A DNA stretch of 64,000 bases from Phoenix dactylifera (GCF_009389715.1 NC_052393.1:3286001-3350000), one strand, 5' to 3'. Shown: positions 48,484-60,469, counted from the first letter of the stretch. The notes: generated from the sequence alone by a model not told the origin. Numbers and translations: made by a program.

Positions 48484-49737
48484 GTTTGCATGGCTCTCCA
48501 ACTTGTAGTTGAAGGATTGTGCAAGAGCCCTCTCTTTCTGAGATAAGTGATGTGGCAGCTATCCAAGAATGATGATCTAGACTCGCTGAAATATGCTTGG
48601 TGATCCATATATATACATGTGAGAGGATGCTGATGATTTGAGTGCTAGCGTGCATAAAGGATTTCCTTTCTTTTCCCCAAATATATTAGTGTCAAATTCT
48701 TTTTCGTTGAAGTTTAGTTAGCATCTAGATAGTACTATCATGATATTACCCATAGTGCATGTCATTCATCTTAAACCAAGATGATTCCAATGAGTGACAC
48801 ATACTTTCTAAATTACAAGCAGATAATTATTAGTTAGTTTGATGGACACATCTCAATAATTGTAGCAACGCCATGTCCTTTTGACAGCTTTTGCATGGGG
48901 ATAGCATCATCAAACCCTACTGCTTGGGTACCATGTAATCCATGCCCATGGTCAAAGCGAGGTGGTTTCGATTGTAGCTCGGGCTAGTTTATGTTTTCTA
49001 AAATCCAAGAAAACCAAGATAATCACAAAGCAGGAGTTAAACTAGTCAGCAAACTTAAGCAAAATCAAATTCCTGAACAAATCATTTTTACTGAATCTGA
49101 GGTACAATTTCCAACACCAAATTGCAATACAGATCCAATCAAAGAAATCTCTCGAGATTATCACCACCACCTCTCTACCCTATGTATTTTCAAATAATAA
49201 AAAATTAAAGAATTAACAAGGAATAATAAGAATAACACATAGCAAAAGGCAACTTCAAATTTCATATCTTAGACGTGGCATCTTAGACACTATAGAAGCA
49301 GCAACAGCGGAGACCTTGGCCCAGAAGGATTCACCTTTTTTTCATGCGAACTCACAGTTGAATCACCGCCCAGGCGCCCACTGCACAGAACTGAAAGTGC
49401 TCCAAAATTTGTCATCTATCTGCATGCACAGATCTTTAAGTGATCAATGGATGATCCAAGGGTGGATTCACACGAACGAAGGTGAATTCTTCTTTAGCGT
49501 GATAGATACACCCTGGTACCTCCTCCTCTTGGTCAAGCGGCCTCTTGCCTAAATTCAGAATCTATGAAAGCCGCTAAGAATGCCAGCGAGATGCAACCTA
49601 CGTTGCTCTCTGTCGGACATCGGCCTAGTGACTGGTAGATGTTGGGGCTCGGTATAATGAGATCCTTGCTTTTGCTATTTCTATTTTTATGTACCTGTTG
49701 CATTAATTTTTACACCAAGAGATTAAAAATATATATA

Positions 49738-49742
49738 ATATA

Positions 49743-49785
<43 letters not shown>
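49738..49785. repeat. (AT)n microsatellite
   Basis: A long TA-dinucleotide run at a place where unit 1 (near 35000) has only a few AT repeats, so it grew after the duplication. Confidence 0.9.
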
Positions 49786-49786
<1 letters not shown>

Positions 49787-50757
49787 CTCCAAATTCAACG
49801 CAGGTTTCATGAACACTATTTTCACTTGTAAAAGAACTACCATATACATATCAAGAAAGGAATGATGAAAGTGATCCAAGAACCATCAGTTCCTTTTACC
49901 TCCTTGTCCCACTTCACCGGCGATGCACTGCAGGAAGAAGAGTGTATTCCGACTGTTAATTACCAACACTAGAAAGAAGTATTAGTAAGTTGTCTACCAT
50001 GCCAAAATTTGCCCACACAGCTTATTAGCATCGGCGAGGAAGGATGGAAATTTTCCGATGCTTTCTAGTATGCGTCGTTATGTTATGATGCTTAAAAACG
50101 TCGTCAGAAGCTAATAACAAGATGAAGACGCTTATAAACATCGTCAAGCTCCACATATTTTTCAAATTCCTCGCCCAACCCACCACCAGCCCCCTTTTCT
50201 CTCTATTCCATAGCACCGCTGCCACCACCAAGCTCCTCCTCTTCTGCCTCTCCGCCGGCCTCCTCCTCTTCCTTCTCCTCCTCCTCCTCGCCCATAGCCA
50301 CCGTCAATCCACGATGTTCTTCAAAACTCCGGCCGACCGCCCTCCTCCATCGACGATGCTATCGTCGCCCTGCGAATCTCAGCTAACCCACTCTCCAGTC
50401 TAGTGATTTTTCATTTCCTCTCTATGGTAATTTTTTTTCTTAATGCCTTAACCGTCTCTCTGCATGTAGTTTATCATCTTTGGTTGCTTTATTGGTAAGC
50501 AAGGATCATATTGACATGGTTTACAAGATGTAGAAACCATTAGATGTAGGATGATGATGGTATTTTAAGAATCAGACCTTCTTATCCCCACCAAAACTGG
50601 AATGCTCATAACTAGAGCATCATCGGCATTCAACACACAAACATCCCTCGGCTTTGCCTTTGCCAGAATCTTCCCTTTCGCTTTAGCAACCTCCTTTAAA
50701 CTCCTGAAATGCTCCATATGACCATGACCTACATTCAAAATCACTCTCACAATTAAT

Positions 50758-53059
50758 TGTCACACCCCAGATCCGGAGCATGGTATAGTCGTGCTACCGA
50801 GAAGTATAACCCACGATAACATGAACCTAATATTATATTTAGTTTTCAATTCCATCTCAAATATAATAGAATAAATAGAAATTCAATTTTATTATCCATT
50901 AAATGCAACCAACACTGGTTCAGAGCTTCTAAATCCAAACATAAATACCAAACTCATAATCTTAAATACTTAAAAAATCGCTGACTACAAATTTATAGTC
51001 AATTTAAAATACTAAATTTTTTCTACAAAATCGCCAAGCTTGCTAACGCGAACTCCAAGCCTGGATCAACCTTTGTCCGACCTATTCGTCTGGAGAAAGA
51101 AAAATAAAAAATAGAGGTATATGAGTGACACGGCTCAATAAGTAAATCTTTCACTATCTTACCAAATCAAGTATAAGTTTTTGTATGTCAATGCATCATT
51201 TAAAGAAAATAATAAATATTACAAAATAAGGCATTTCATAATACAGTATATTAAAATAAGTTATAAAGCTAATCATGCATGCATAAATCATTCATATTAC
51301 ATAAACATAGTTTCTCATGTATAGCATAAATAAAATTATAAATTATTTACTATTTAACCATATTATTGATCAAATTACTACTCTCAGACTAAATGTTAAG
51401 GTTACTATTATATCCATGATGGGGTTATAATCGACAAACACCAACTACTATTACTTGTTGGTAGAGTCGTATGCCAACTACCATTACCTGCTAGCAGAGT
51501 TATATGTCAAGTACTATTATCTGCTGGCAAGGTTGTATGCTAACTACTATTACTCACTAGCAGGATCGTATAAAACTGAATGTCGATCTACCCCACTTTC
51601 AGGAGTCATATATAGCTATCTGAGAGCCTTTTTGCCATAATCATTAAAACAATTCTTCTTAAATCATACTTCTTGAATCATATTTTTTGAATGATACATG
51701 AATAAAACACTAAATGGCTTTATAGAGTTTATAGCCCATAAATAAGCACTTAACAGTAGAATAATCATAAAATTATTCTTTTTATAACAAAAATATAATT
51801 TTCAAAAATATAAAATTCATAGTTCATAAATAAGCCATTAATATTAAAATATTCATAGAACCATTCTTTCGCAATAAGTTATGAGAATATCGTATGCTTG
51901 ATTCTTAATTTAAAAAAACACGATATCATCAATATTTAATACTATTTTCATACTTTCATAATACCAAAAAATAAGTAAAAATTTGAAGAATAATAAGAAC
52001 CGCAAGATCTACTTATAGTCTGAAAATTAATAAAGAGTACAAGACTGACTTACTTCTTTTGTCTTAAATCGTTAAACTTTGTTAAGTGACTCTGTTAAAC
52101 CTTATTTAAAATATTAATAATGAAATTAATTTTTAATTGATAACTTTAATAAAATAATACAAGAAGTCTTGATCGGGCGCAAGGTGGTTTCATGTGGCGT
52201 CTAGACAATTCGCTTATTGAATCGAACTCAATGGCCAAGATTAATCAACGTGTTTATCCATGAAAGTTTCAAGAAGATTCAACAGGACCAAGATGATTGG
52301 TGCAGTAGGTAGCCCGGGCACTAGGGCGGATCAGGGCCTTTACAACAGTCAACTCGGATTCGTAGATCATGTCGATCAATGCGTTTTATTTAGAGAGAGA
52401 AACAATTAGATGAGATAGAAAAGTAGAGAGAACTAGAGAGAGGAGATTCAGGAGAGAGAAACTAGGGAAGGAGAAGAGAGAACCGTGAGGCTCTCTCTCT
52501 TTATTTCTTCTTCCCGAAAGGAGGAAAGCCGCCTCAAGCGGCGGCAGCCGCCGGTGAGCCACATACCCCGGTGGCATCCAGCGGCAGGCTTACACCGGGG
52601 AGCCACGCCCGGTGGTGGTCGGTCAAACACAAAAACATGGGAGGCTTGTCCGCGATCAATCCGGCGATTCGCCGGCCGGATTCAAGGTGGAACGGTGGTT
52701 TAACAGCCGGAAAAGGAGAAGAGTGGAGTCGGAAGCAAGGACTTACCTCCGGTGAGCTCTTCCGGCCGGATTGATAGTGAAAACCTCAAGCAATCCCCCG
52801 CGGCAGTAAACTCAAAAATCCCCTCAAATCGGTGGGGAGCTTGGTGATTAACGGTGAAGCTCGAAGAAGGGGAGTGAGGTCCCTTAAATAGACATGGAGG
52901 CTAGGGTTTCCTAGCCTCCGATGGAGTCGAAGAGGAGCCGACGTCAGTCTCCTCTTCCGACTCAAACAGGGGAACTTCGTTCCCTTCTTCTTCTTCTTGG
53001 TTTTTTTTGTCTTTGGGCCTATTTCGTTCATGGGCCGGGCTAAAGGGCTGGGTCTAGCA
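50758..53059. mobile_element. Probable solo LTR of an LTR retrotransposon
   Basis: A fossil of about 2.3 kb lying between the two MurF pieces. It starts TGTCACACCCC, a common plant LTR start, and ends near TCTAGCA. It contains a fourfold 33-bp repeat (51442-51572), a typical feature of such LTRs. No internal region or second LTR is seen, and the 5-bp target duplication is not clear, so the right end is approximate and the family is not fixed. Confidence 0.5.
51442..51572. repeat. 33-bp tandem repeat, four copies
   Basis: Four units starting near 51442, 51475, 51508 and 51541, each a variant of CAACTACTATTACTTG followed by GCAGAGT-GTATGC. They lie inside the probable LTR. Confidence 0.85.
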
Positions 53060-53764
53060 CATTCGTGCCATCTCCAAAATCTCTCCCTCCTTCCCACCCA
53101 TCCCAATCTCCACAACTTCAGCCTTCGCATCCATGGGAAACCCCATGAGCATCAAAGCAATTCCGACCGTATAATTCAAGTTCCCATGACTTATGTTTTG
53201 AAAATTTATGTTTTGTCCTTTATTTTAGGACTATTGAGGATGCAAAGAAAGGCAACAACACTAGGGATGGACATAAACTCATGGGATCTTATCCTTTGAT
53301 ATGGTCTGATTTTGGATACTGCTGATTTATATAACTGAAACATGGAAATTAAACAAAGTTCACTCAAAATTTTTAGTGGTTTCTACAAACTTTAACACAA
53401 TTCCAGAACTAAAATTAACAAATAAGCTTTATTGAATTTATAAGTTGGTTCAAGCTTCCTAAATGAAAAATTCTTAGATGTTTTCACTTTATTCTTGGTC
53501 CTGTTCCACTGTCACAGGACAGCAAGCTTAACAGTGCTTGAAACCACAATTTTTTGCAAAAGCTTTAGTTCTTTCTCTACTGTTCATATGTCAATCACAA
53601 GGGTTTACATTAGGGGACATGGACATAGTTTGAATATGTTAGGACTGCTTTATTATATAACATTAGACTGATCTGAAGAAAGAAACCAACACCCTAATAT
53701 TTAGGACCACAGCCACCGTCGCTGCACAACCAGACCACCACCTAAACAAAGAAACCAAGTTCAA

Positions 53765-54154
53765 TGTTGGAATACAAATGTCCCACATCAGAACCACACA
53801 GATCTCCTGAAATAAAGGGTGGGCGCCCTCAGTCCCTGAGTAACACCTAGCTTTAAGCAAAGCGTTACATACCGTTTTGCCCGAAGCAAAACGGCCCAAA
53901 TAATAGCCATAAAAAAATTTCTTGCTCGTTGTAGTGTTCTCTCTTGATTGGGGCATTCAGGCTGTGAAAAAGGTGGACGTTGCTCTTATAGTGCCCTCCA
54001 AGTAGAAACTCTGGCGAATCAAATTTTGGAGGTTCAAATTTTGGAACACATGAACAATCCTTGGAGGATCAAATTTTTGAGATTGCTAAGTATGCAAACT
54101 TCCGCTGCAATATTTATTTGCATACTTGATATTGGTTGGTCATAGTTTCTAACA
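53765..54154. mobile_element. Possible Copia-type solo LTR
   Basis: A fossil of about 390 bp. It starts TGTTGGAATAC and ends TTTCTAACA, short inverted ends as in Copia LTRs, and carries ATGTCCCACATC near the start, a frequent LTR word. Target duplication not found. Confidence 0.4.
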
Positions 54155-54876
54155 TCTCCAAAATATTCAATAGGGGATGAGACAAGATTTCTCCTTGGCC
54201 AGTAATTTTTTCGTTAAAGAAGTAAACAATCTGGGAAAAGGACCACTACGTGCCATTCCAATGAAGAAAATAACCCAAACAACACTAGAACTGTGCATAA
54301 TATCAGCTTTAGCAAACTGTGCCGTGCCATTGCAGTCACAGTTATGGTGAGTACAATTACATTTGTCTATATATGCTTCAGCAGACTGTGCTCCGCCATG
54401 CCATTGGAGCCACTGGCACTGCCTATTATGAGGGCAACCTTCCCTTCTGACCTGCAGAAATTAATTACATCTTGGAATGTGATTCTATAAACTTTGTTGT
54501 TTTGCCTGTCAAGTGAATCTTTAATTTGCCTGTTGGGCAACCTCGAGTTATAACAGTGGTAGTTAAAACAAATAGGTGCACCCAAATTTGACGACACAGC
54601 ATTCTTGCATGGATTAAAGCAATTTTCCTTAACTAAAACCCTAAATCCATAAGACCAGCAAAGGGATTCCATTAGAAACTCAACAAACAGTTCAAAGGAG
54701 ATACAACAGAATCCTAGCTCTCACAAAATTGACAAGAAAAAAGCTTCAAGCTTACCGTACTGGAATTATTCCCTCCTTAAACCAGAGGCTTGCTTTATTC
54801 ACGTACCCATGCTGGCTGTTTTCTACAAACTGATTTAAGAGGTTTTATTTATATATATTATACTTGTTGTGCTGGA

Positions 54877-54878
<2 letters not shown>

Positions 54879-54922
<44 letters not shown>
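54879..54922. repeat. (AT)n microsatellite
   Basis: About 22 TA dinucleotides in the unmatched part of unit 2. Confidence 0.9.
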
Positions 54923-54925
<3 letters not shown>

Positions 54926-55749
54926 TACTTGCAGGTGAAGGTCGCTTACATGAAAGTAAACAATAAAAGAATTAACCCTCTGCTTTAAAATAGTCGTAAG
55001 GGTGTATAAATTTACCAGACAAGCATTTTGCTCACCCATAGCTACCCACCAAAGTTCCACCTATTCCAGAAGTTATGATATTCTTCTCACAAGACATGTA
55101 CGTCAACTATTGCAGTGAATGAGCTAACCATCGAGGCAAACTCCTGTAACTTTACTGGGGAGGTCTGTATGATATTTGTCCATGAGATTTTGTGACTATG
55201 TTAATATGCCATATTTTAATGCCCAATGCCTTGCCGAATTTTGAGTTTTATAAGCTAGAAAAATATATTTTTCCATTACAACCAAAGGTTTCAAAACTTT
55301 TGTCGATCATATAATATTCTATTTCATCTTGCAATTTTGGAATACTAGCCGCGCATACGTTGGATGACCTACCTGGTCTTCTCTTCCTTGTTCCGATGAT
55401 AAGCTAGACGAACTTTCTATCTCTGAAAGGAAAACTACACACATGAATCCGAAGCATCGGTCTCTTCAAGTCATTTAGAAAAAGTAGAGGGCGAGTTTTC
55501 TGGTTACAAGCAAAAGCCCTTGAATTATTGCCATTACTAATCACATAAGCTTACATAAATACCAGAAAATCACACATATTCATCCAATACAAATGGGTGA
55601 CAGACACTCGGCCAAGACTCGAAACCACCTTGAGCACAAGCTTTATTACACCACTAACTGACTGACGAGGGAAATCCTCAAAAGAGAGGAAGGCAAACTA
55701 ACGAAATAGAGGATAAAGAAACGATGTCACCACTAGCTTCCAGATAAAT

Positions 55750-56888
55750 TTATGGTATCGGGTGCTCCTTGACCGGGGGAAAGATTGGATGCTTTTTCTT
55801 GAAGAACTTTGGCTTGGGAGGGAACAGGAACTTTGGGTGAGGATGGTAAAAAGGATGAAGCGGCTTCTTGTCAATAGGAGGGAACTTGGGGTGAGGATGG
55901 TACAAGAGAGGCGGCTTGGGGATTGGAGGAAGTGGTTTCTTGTGGATGGGAATCGGCGGGAATTTCTTCTTGATAATTGGTAGCTTGTGGACCGGTGGTA
56001 GAGGAGGAATTGGCTTCTTGTAGATGGGAATCGGCGGGAATTTCTTCTTGATAATTGGTAGCTTGTGGACCGGTAGTAGAGGAGGAATTGGCTTCTTGTA
56101 GATGGGAATCGGCGGGAATTTCTTCTTGATAATTGGCTTGTGGGGGAAGTCGTGGTGATGGAAGTCGAATTTGTGCTTGAACTTGAGCAAGTGCTTGTGG
56201 AATGGATGAAACTTGGAATGGAATGCCGACGTGCATGTCGATGAGAATGGCAGTTTCCCCGCTGCCACAACAAATGTGTGTTTCCCACTCTCTTTAGACT
56301 TCAGCACGACCTTAGATTGGTCCAGTCCATTATTGTCAGGGCAAGGAGCTTCCGAGGCACTGCGGAGCTGCGCAAAGCACTCATCTTTCAGCTCCCCATC
56401 ATCGCGGAGGACATCACTCGGTAGTTGTACCTCGAAGCTTCCACTCTTGTCGAGCAAACCTACACCTTTGGTCTCGTGGAATCCATTGCCAGTTTTGCAT
56501 TGGATGGCTACATGAAGCCCTGCTTGAAGATAGACGCACCAAATATTACACTTAAGATGTTAAAACTAGCACAGTACGTAAGAGATTCAAGAAATATTCC
56601 ACCTTTGATCTCGTTAGTAGCTGTTTGATCATAGTATTTTACAGGTAAGATTATAAGAAGGCTTCATTAATTATTTCGGTTTGTAGCATTGCTTGAAGAC
56701 GCACCTTTGAATGCTTCCTCCTTCTCGATACTTTTCTGGGCACAATCTAAGCATTCACCGTTGCCGACCACGGCAACGATCCTTTCAGTCTGTTGGGTAG
56801 CAATGGAGAAGTTGAACGTCAGCAAGACCATGCAGAGACCTAACAAGAGGCTCCTTAGGAGCGGAGGAGCTCCCATGATGGAAGCCAT
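55750..56888 (-). CDS. Proline-rich cell-wall protein with Ole e 1 domain (PRP-B)
   Basis: Paralog of PRP-A created by the tandem duplication. Exons 56888-56705 and 56519-55750, GT/AG, same split Gly codon; 317 residues. Exon 1 is the same length as in PRP-A (184 bases). Signal peptide MASIMGAPPLLRSLLLGL and on, then the six-Cys Ole e 1-like domain, almost identical to PRP-A (LLDKSGSFEVQLP, LKDECFAQLRSASEAPCPD). The tail differs: it has no Cys and contains three copies of a 26-residue unit (KKKFPPIPIYKKPIPP, VHKLPII), then YHPHPKFPPIDKKP repeats. An in-frame ATG at 56966 is only a few bases from the TATA box, so the ATG at 56888, shared with PRP-A, is chosen. Family members are secreted wall proteins; exact role unknown. 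Confidence 0.9.
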
Positions 56889-56969
56889 CGCGCTTGTAGA
56901 AACAAGACAAAGGGAATGGATGAAGCCGCTGGCTTCTGCTTTGCTTGAGTGTTCAGAGCCCACCATGTC

Positions 56970-56977
56970 ATTTTATA
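56970..56977 (-). promoter_or_regulatory. TATA box of PRP-B (TATAAAAT)
   Basis: CCATGTATAAAATG on the minus strand, 82-89 bases before the chosen ATG, a normal spacing for a plant core promoter. Confidence 0.6.
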
Positions 56978-57630
56978 CATGGAGATCTTGGCTTGCCGAC
57001 ATCTCATAAAGTTTTCCCATGTGATTGAGACCCCAGACGCGAAGTAAGAGAGCCGAGCTTAATTGCCACCGGTTTTGCCGTTTGCCTAATGAATGTTCCA
57101 TCCTTTTTCATCACTGACCTACTTCCTCCTCCCTTCAATGCAGTCCTTTAAGACATCCAGGCCGAGTCCAGAATTTTGGGGACCCCTTCCACCTTGTGAT
57201 CATCTCACCACGTTCATTCGACTGTTTGGAAAGATTGTTAAGGCTTTTCCCCTCGACAGTGATAACTGGAGAAGCATCAGATTCCGAGATCACAATGCTG
57301 CCTACGTTCTGCTCGAGTACATGGAATATCTACCGAGTTCCTACGTCAGACATTCTGTCTCAGAAGAAGAAGTTTTGACTTTGGCCTTGAGGTGTATAAT
57401 GAAGCACCAAACTTTTTGCCTACACAAAATCCATTCTTTCCCTTTACTGCTAGGAACAGCATGGTTTGGGACCTCACCATTTTGAACCTAGGCGGAGATA
57501 TGTGTACTTTAGATAAGATCTAATTTGCGACATTAAAAAGGATGCCAGAGCTAGAAACTCCAACTCTCATTGAGGTTAGCTGCAAAACCTCCAACTTTGA
57601 TGTCTCGAGTGATTTTACTTTAAACGTAGG

Positions 57631-60310
57631 TTGAAAGCACGCAGTTAGATAGAGGGTGAAAGTGGCTTCCATTGGTCATCTTAATTAATTAAGTGTTTGG
57701 TGGAGCACCAGCTCACTGTGATGGAGACTTCTCCAACCATGGCTGCCACATAAAGCATAACCATGTAGATTGGAAATGGTGCATCCATCCCTGTGAAATT
57801 AACCAACCACAAAAAAGAGAGGATTGCATTAGCCAGCATCAGAAAAAGCCACTCTGACACAACATCTTCCAATTGATCCAACCGTTTTCAGGAGTATAGA
57901 TTATGATCCATCAAGAAGCATTAATTATTACATTGTGCTATTAGCAGCTGACATAGAACTGGTAGGAGATCATTTTCGCATCTAGTTATGCTTCTATTTG
58001 AGCCACCTAGGCACCAGAATTAGACAGCACCAATGATACTTTTTTCTAAAGTTGATGGCAAAAGGTTATGTTGCGTTCTCCCAGCCGATTTTGTTGCGGA
58101 TAAATGACCTGACACAGACCTTGCCTACTAAAAACATTAGCAAAGCCACATTAATTCAGATCCATATGGATGTGATTGAAGCCATAGACGGATCATGCAA
58201 TCCCTGATAAGAAGTATGAAACATGTCATTATGGAGTAGGTTGTTCCATTAACTTTGCTTGATTCCCTAGGTGAACCAAACTTGTGTCTTAATGATCCAG
58301 CTACTTCTGCTGACACGTTTTGTTGCTCCTTCCCACTTAATGCTAATGTCAAGACAGATGGATCCAAGTAGTGTAGCTATGTCTGTTCATAATACGATGG
58401 ATCTATGGCAATCTCAGTTCCATCATCAATCAGCTGATTGCAGCACATAGGATCTCTGAGTTTATGCAGGGAATTGATGCAAGTTTTGAGGCAATTTTAT
58501 TGGGAAGCTTGCATATACTGCCCTTCTTTCTTACTCTTTTTTTCTTTGTTTTTTTTTTACAGACAAACAAGAGAAAGACCCACCTGCATTATAATTACCG
58601 AAGAAGTACGAATACTCGGTATCCACTACTTAACAATCGAATCCAAAACCTTTGCTTGCTAAACAATGCAAGCCCTAATTCATGCTTAGAATGCCTTTCT
58701 GAAACAGGCAAGTATCAAGATTCTGGCTTCTTGGATACTTGCATATACAAATTTAGAAGTTCATTGACTTTACAATTCGATGTGCCGATCAAACATGTTA
58801 AATGCATAGATCATATAATCCAGTCCATTGAGTCCACTCTTTTAAAACTTGTCAAGCTATGAAGACTAATGTATCTCTTTTCCACCATCTTTCTTGCGCA
58901 ACGTTAGGGTAATGCAAAATTCATGGATTTTTTTTTTTTTTTTTGAGAGCAAATTGTTACCAACCTATGAACATTTGAAAAAAAATAATAGAGAATAAAT
59001 TGACATGGCACACCAAGATTTAATGTGGTTCACCTAAAAACTGGGCTATATCCACAAGGAAAGAAAGAATCCTCATTAATAGATGGAGTATAGGGCCTGG
59101 TATAGAGATACACAAAGAGAATAATTTAGAGTATTACGGGGAAGACCGGTACAAAATCTAAAGAATAATGCAAGAAAGACCAGTACAAAAGAAGACTTTG
59201 CCAAGAAATCTGGCGTAGAAGAACTGCAACCCAAAAACCAAAAGTTTATTGTAAAGTGGAATACGTTGGAACAGAGTAAAAGTATATTCTAGATGGAGCT
59301 TGATTGAGTATTTGATGGTCTTGATTTGGAATTAACTTTAGGTTTTAAAAGAAAATAAGAATTATAGGGTCCATTCAAGAAAAGTTCCTTCATCGCTGGC
59401 ATGTCTCGTAACAAAAGATGATTGGTGCAATTCATGGACTTGGTGCAATGCATGGAAGATATTTGTTTTTAAAGTGCTAACCACCAGGATATCCAATACA
59501 TTCTCGGAAGAAGTACCACATGATTTTTTTCCACACAAATCACAAGTAGAATGATGTAGTTGGGGCTTCAATATTTTATTTTATTTTATTTTATTTTGCG
59601 TACATGCTTATTTTACATCCAACAGCTCTCAAATACCGGTCAAGTACATTAAAAATTATTCTTTTATTATTTTACAAAATAATCCCTGATATCTTTCATA
59701 TTTACATGTTAATCTCTATTCTTTTTTTTATATAATATTTTTATAGATTTTTTTTTGAACAAATTGGTCTTTTCATTAGTTTTCATCGATTGGGTCTTAG
59801 TTTAAGATCAACTAAGGATGTAAAAAGACATATTATCCTTGTTTTAATGATTAAGAAGGCTTAGGGTGGAAGTGCACAGTTTAAGAAGCCCGTTAATATT
59901 AAAAACAAAACAAAAATATTCAGAATATATGAAATTAATAATGTTAGGAAAATAAAAGTAGGATATTTTATTTTTTTGGCTTAAATATTACTGGAGAGAT
60001 GTGCAACCAATTAAGTTATAAGATTTCAGAAATTAAAATATAAATATAAAAAAAGATAGAAAGGATTTTAAGGACTAATGTGAAAAAATCCTATTCTGTT
60101 TTCGTTGCGGTCCAGCCAAAACTTGGTTTGGACGCGCGCTGGGCATTCGCTGCCGTTGATTCAATTAGAACCGGTTCGAGCCTAAAATAAGACCACCACA
60201 AGTTGGTTCCCGAGAGGGTCAGATCAATTGGCCGCCTAGCGTAGCAAAAAAGCAACCCAATCCGCAGCCAGGGGTTCGGAACCGACTCTCCGAGCACGCT
60301 TCACGAAAGA
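57631..60310. other. Intergenic sequence after the duplication
   Basis: Unique sequence begins at 57631. Around 59000-59100 the words AAGATTTAATGTGGTTCACC and a following CCACAAGG resemble internal parts of Copia-type LTRs, perhaps an old LTR scrap, but no ends are visible. A hydrophobic minus frame at 57681-57881 is not recognised. No gene called. Confidence 0.4.
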
Positions 60311-60322
60311 TATAAACCCTAA
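60311..60322 (+). promoter_or_regulatory. TATA box overlapping a telo-box, NUP188 promoter
   Basis: TATAAACCCTAA combines TATAAA (60311-60316) with the telo-box AAACCCTAA (60314-60322), about 150 bases before the ATG. Telo-boxes are frequent in promoters of plant genes active in dividing cells. Position fits; function is inferred. Confidence 0.5.
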
Positions 60323-60469
60323 CTCAAAACCCCGACCCGTTCTTCCCCTTCGTCTCCTCCGCTCTTCTTGGTACCCCTATTCGAAAAACGAAAGCGCGGG
60401 CGCACTTCACTCCTTATCTAGGGTTTTCGGAAAGCGGCTGCGAGAGACGAAGCTCCTCGACTTCCGGCA

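Larger units (their letters stand above)
50577..53189 (-). pseudogene. Fragment of a MurF-like UDP-MurNAc-tripeptide ligase gene, split by an LTR insertion
   Basis: Two minus-strand pieces form consecutive parts of the Mur ligase central domain. The first, 53189-53060, begins after an AG acceptor and gives NYTVGIALMLMGF and then AEVVEIGMGGKEGEILEMAR. The second, 50753-50577, gives VRVILNVGHGHMEHF, LKEVAKAKGKILA and DVCVLNADDALVMSIP, then meets a GT. Known MurF proteins add D-Ala-D-Ala to the peptidoglycan precursor; plants keep plastid relatives. The ATP-binding GKTTTK region and the C-terminal domain are not in the window, so it is only about 100 residues of a 500-residue family. It is probably a transposed or captured fragment, not a working gene. 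Confidence 0.75.
49930..55155. other. Unmatched block in unit 2, probably composite insertions
   Basis: Unit 1 has about 240 unrelated bases in the corresponding position (35140-35375). This block holds a sequence with GACGCTTATAAACATCG words (about 50020-50150), a MurF-like gene fragment, two probable solo LTRs, and anonymous AT-rich sequence from 54155 to 55155 including an AT run. A CACTA-type start (CACTAGAAAGAAG) occurs at 49967, but no matching end was found. Confidence 0.6.
41014..57630. repeat. Tandem segmental duplication, unit 2
   Basis: The junction at 41013/41014 joins the unit end (CTTTAGACGTAGG) to the unit start (ATTTCTTCCTTCAAATGTGA). The unit closes at 57630 with CTTTAAACGTAGG, after which unique sequence follows. 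In order: duplicated TRAP-alpha 3' end, hAT plus MULE, further matching non-coding sequence (46967-49920) with a TRIM, a 5.2-kb unmatched block (about 49930-55155), then matching sequence with PRP-B and its flank. About 0.48 kb at 47200-47685 has no counterpart in unit 1. Confidence 0.88.

Noticed and set aside
49967-53937. A full CACTA transposon running from CACTAGAAAG to a TAGTG near 53937
   Set aside because: The two ends do not form matching inverted repeats and the flanking 3-bp sequences (CAA and TTC) differ.
57093-57485. 130-codon plus frame upstream of PRP-B
   Set aside because: The matching sequence of unit 1 is not open and there is no recognised domain; it is probably promoter-side non-coding DNA.
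57681-57881. Hydrophobic minus-strand frame with two possible membrane spans and a possible AG acceptor
   Set aside because: No family recognised, no adjoining exon found, and it is short; could be a remnant but cannot be supported.
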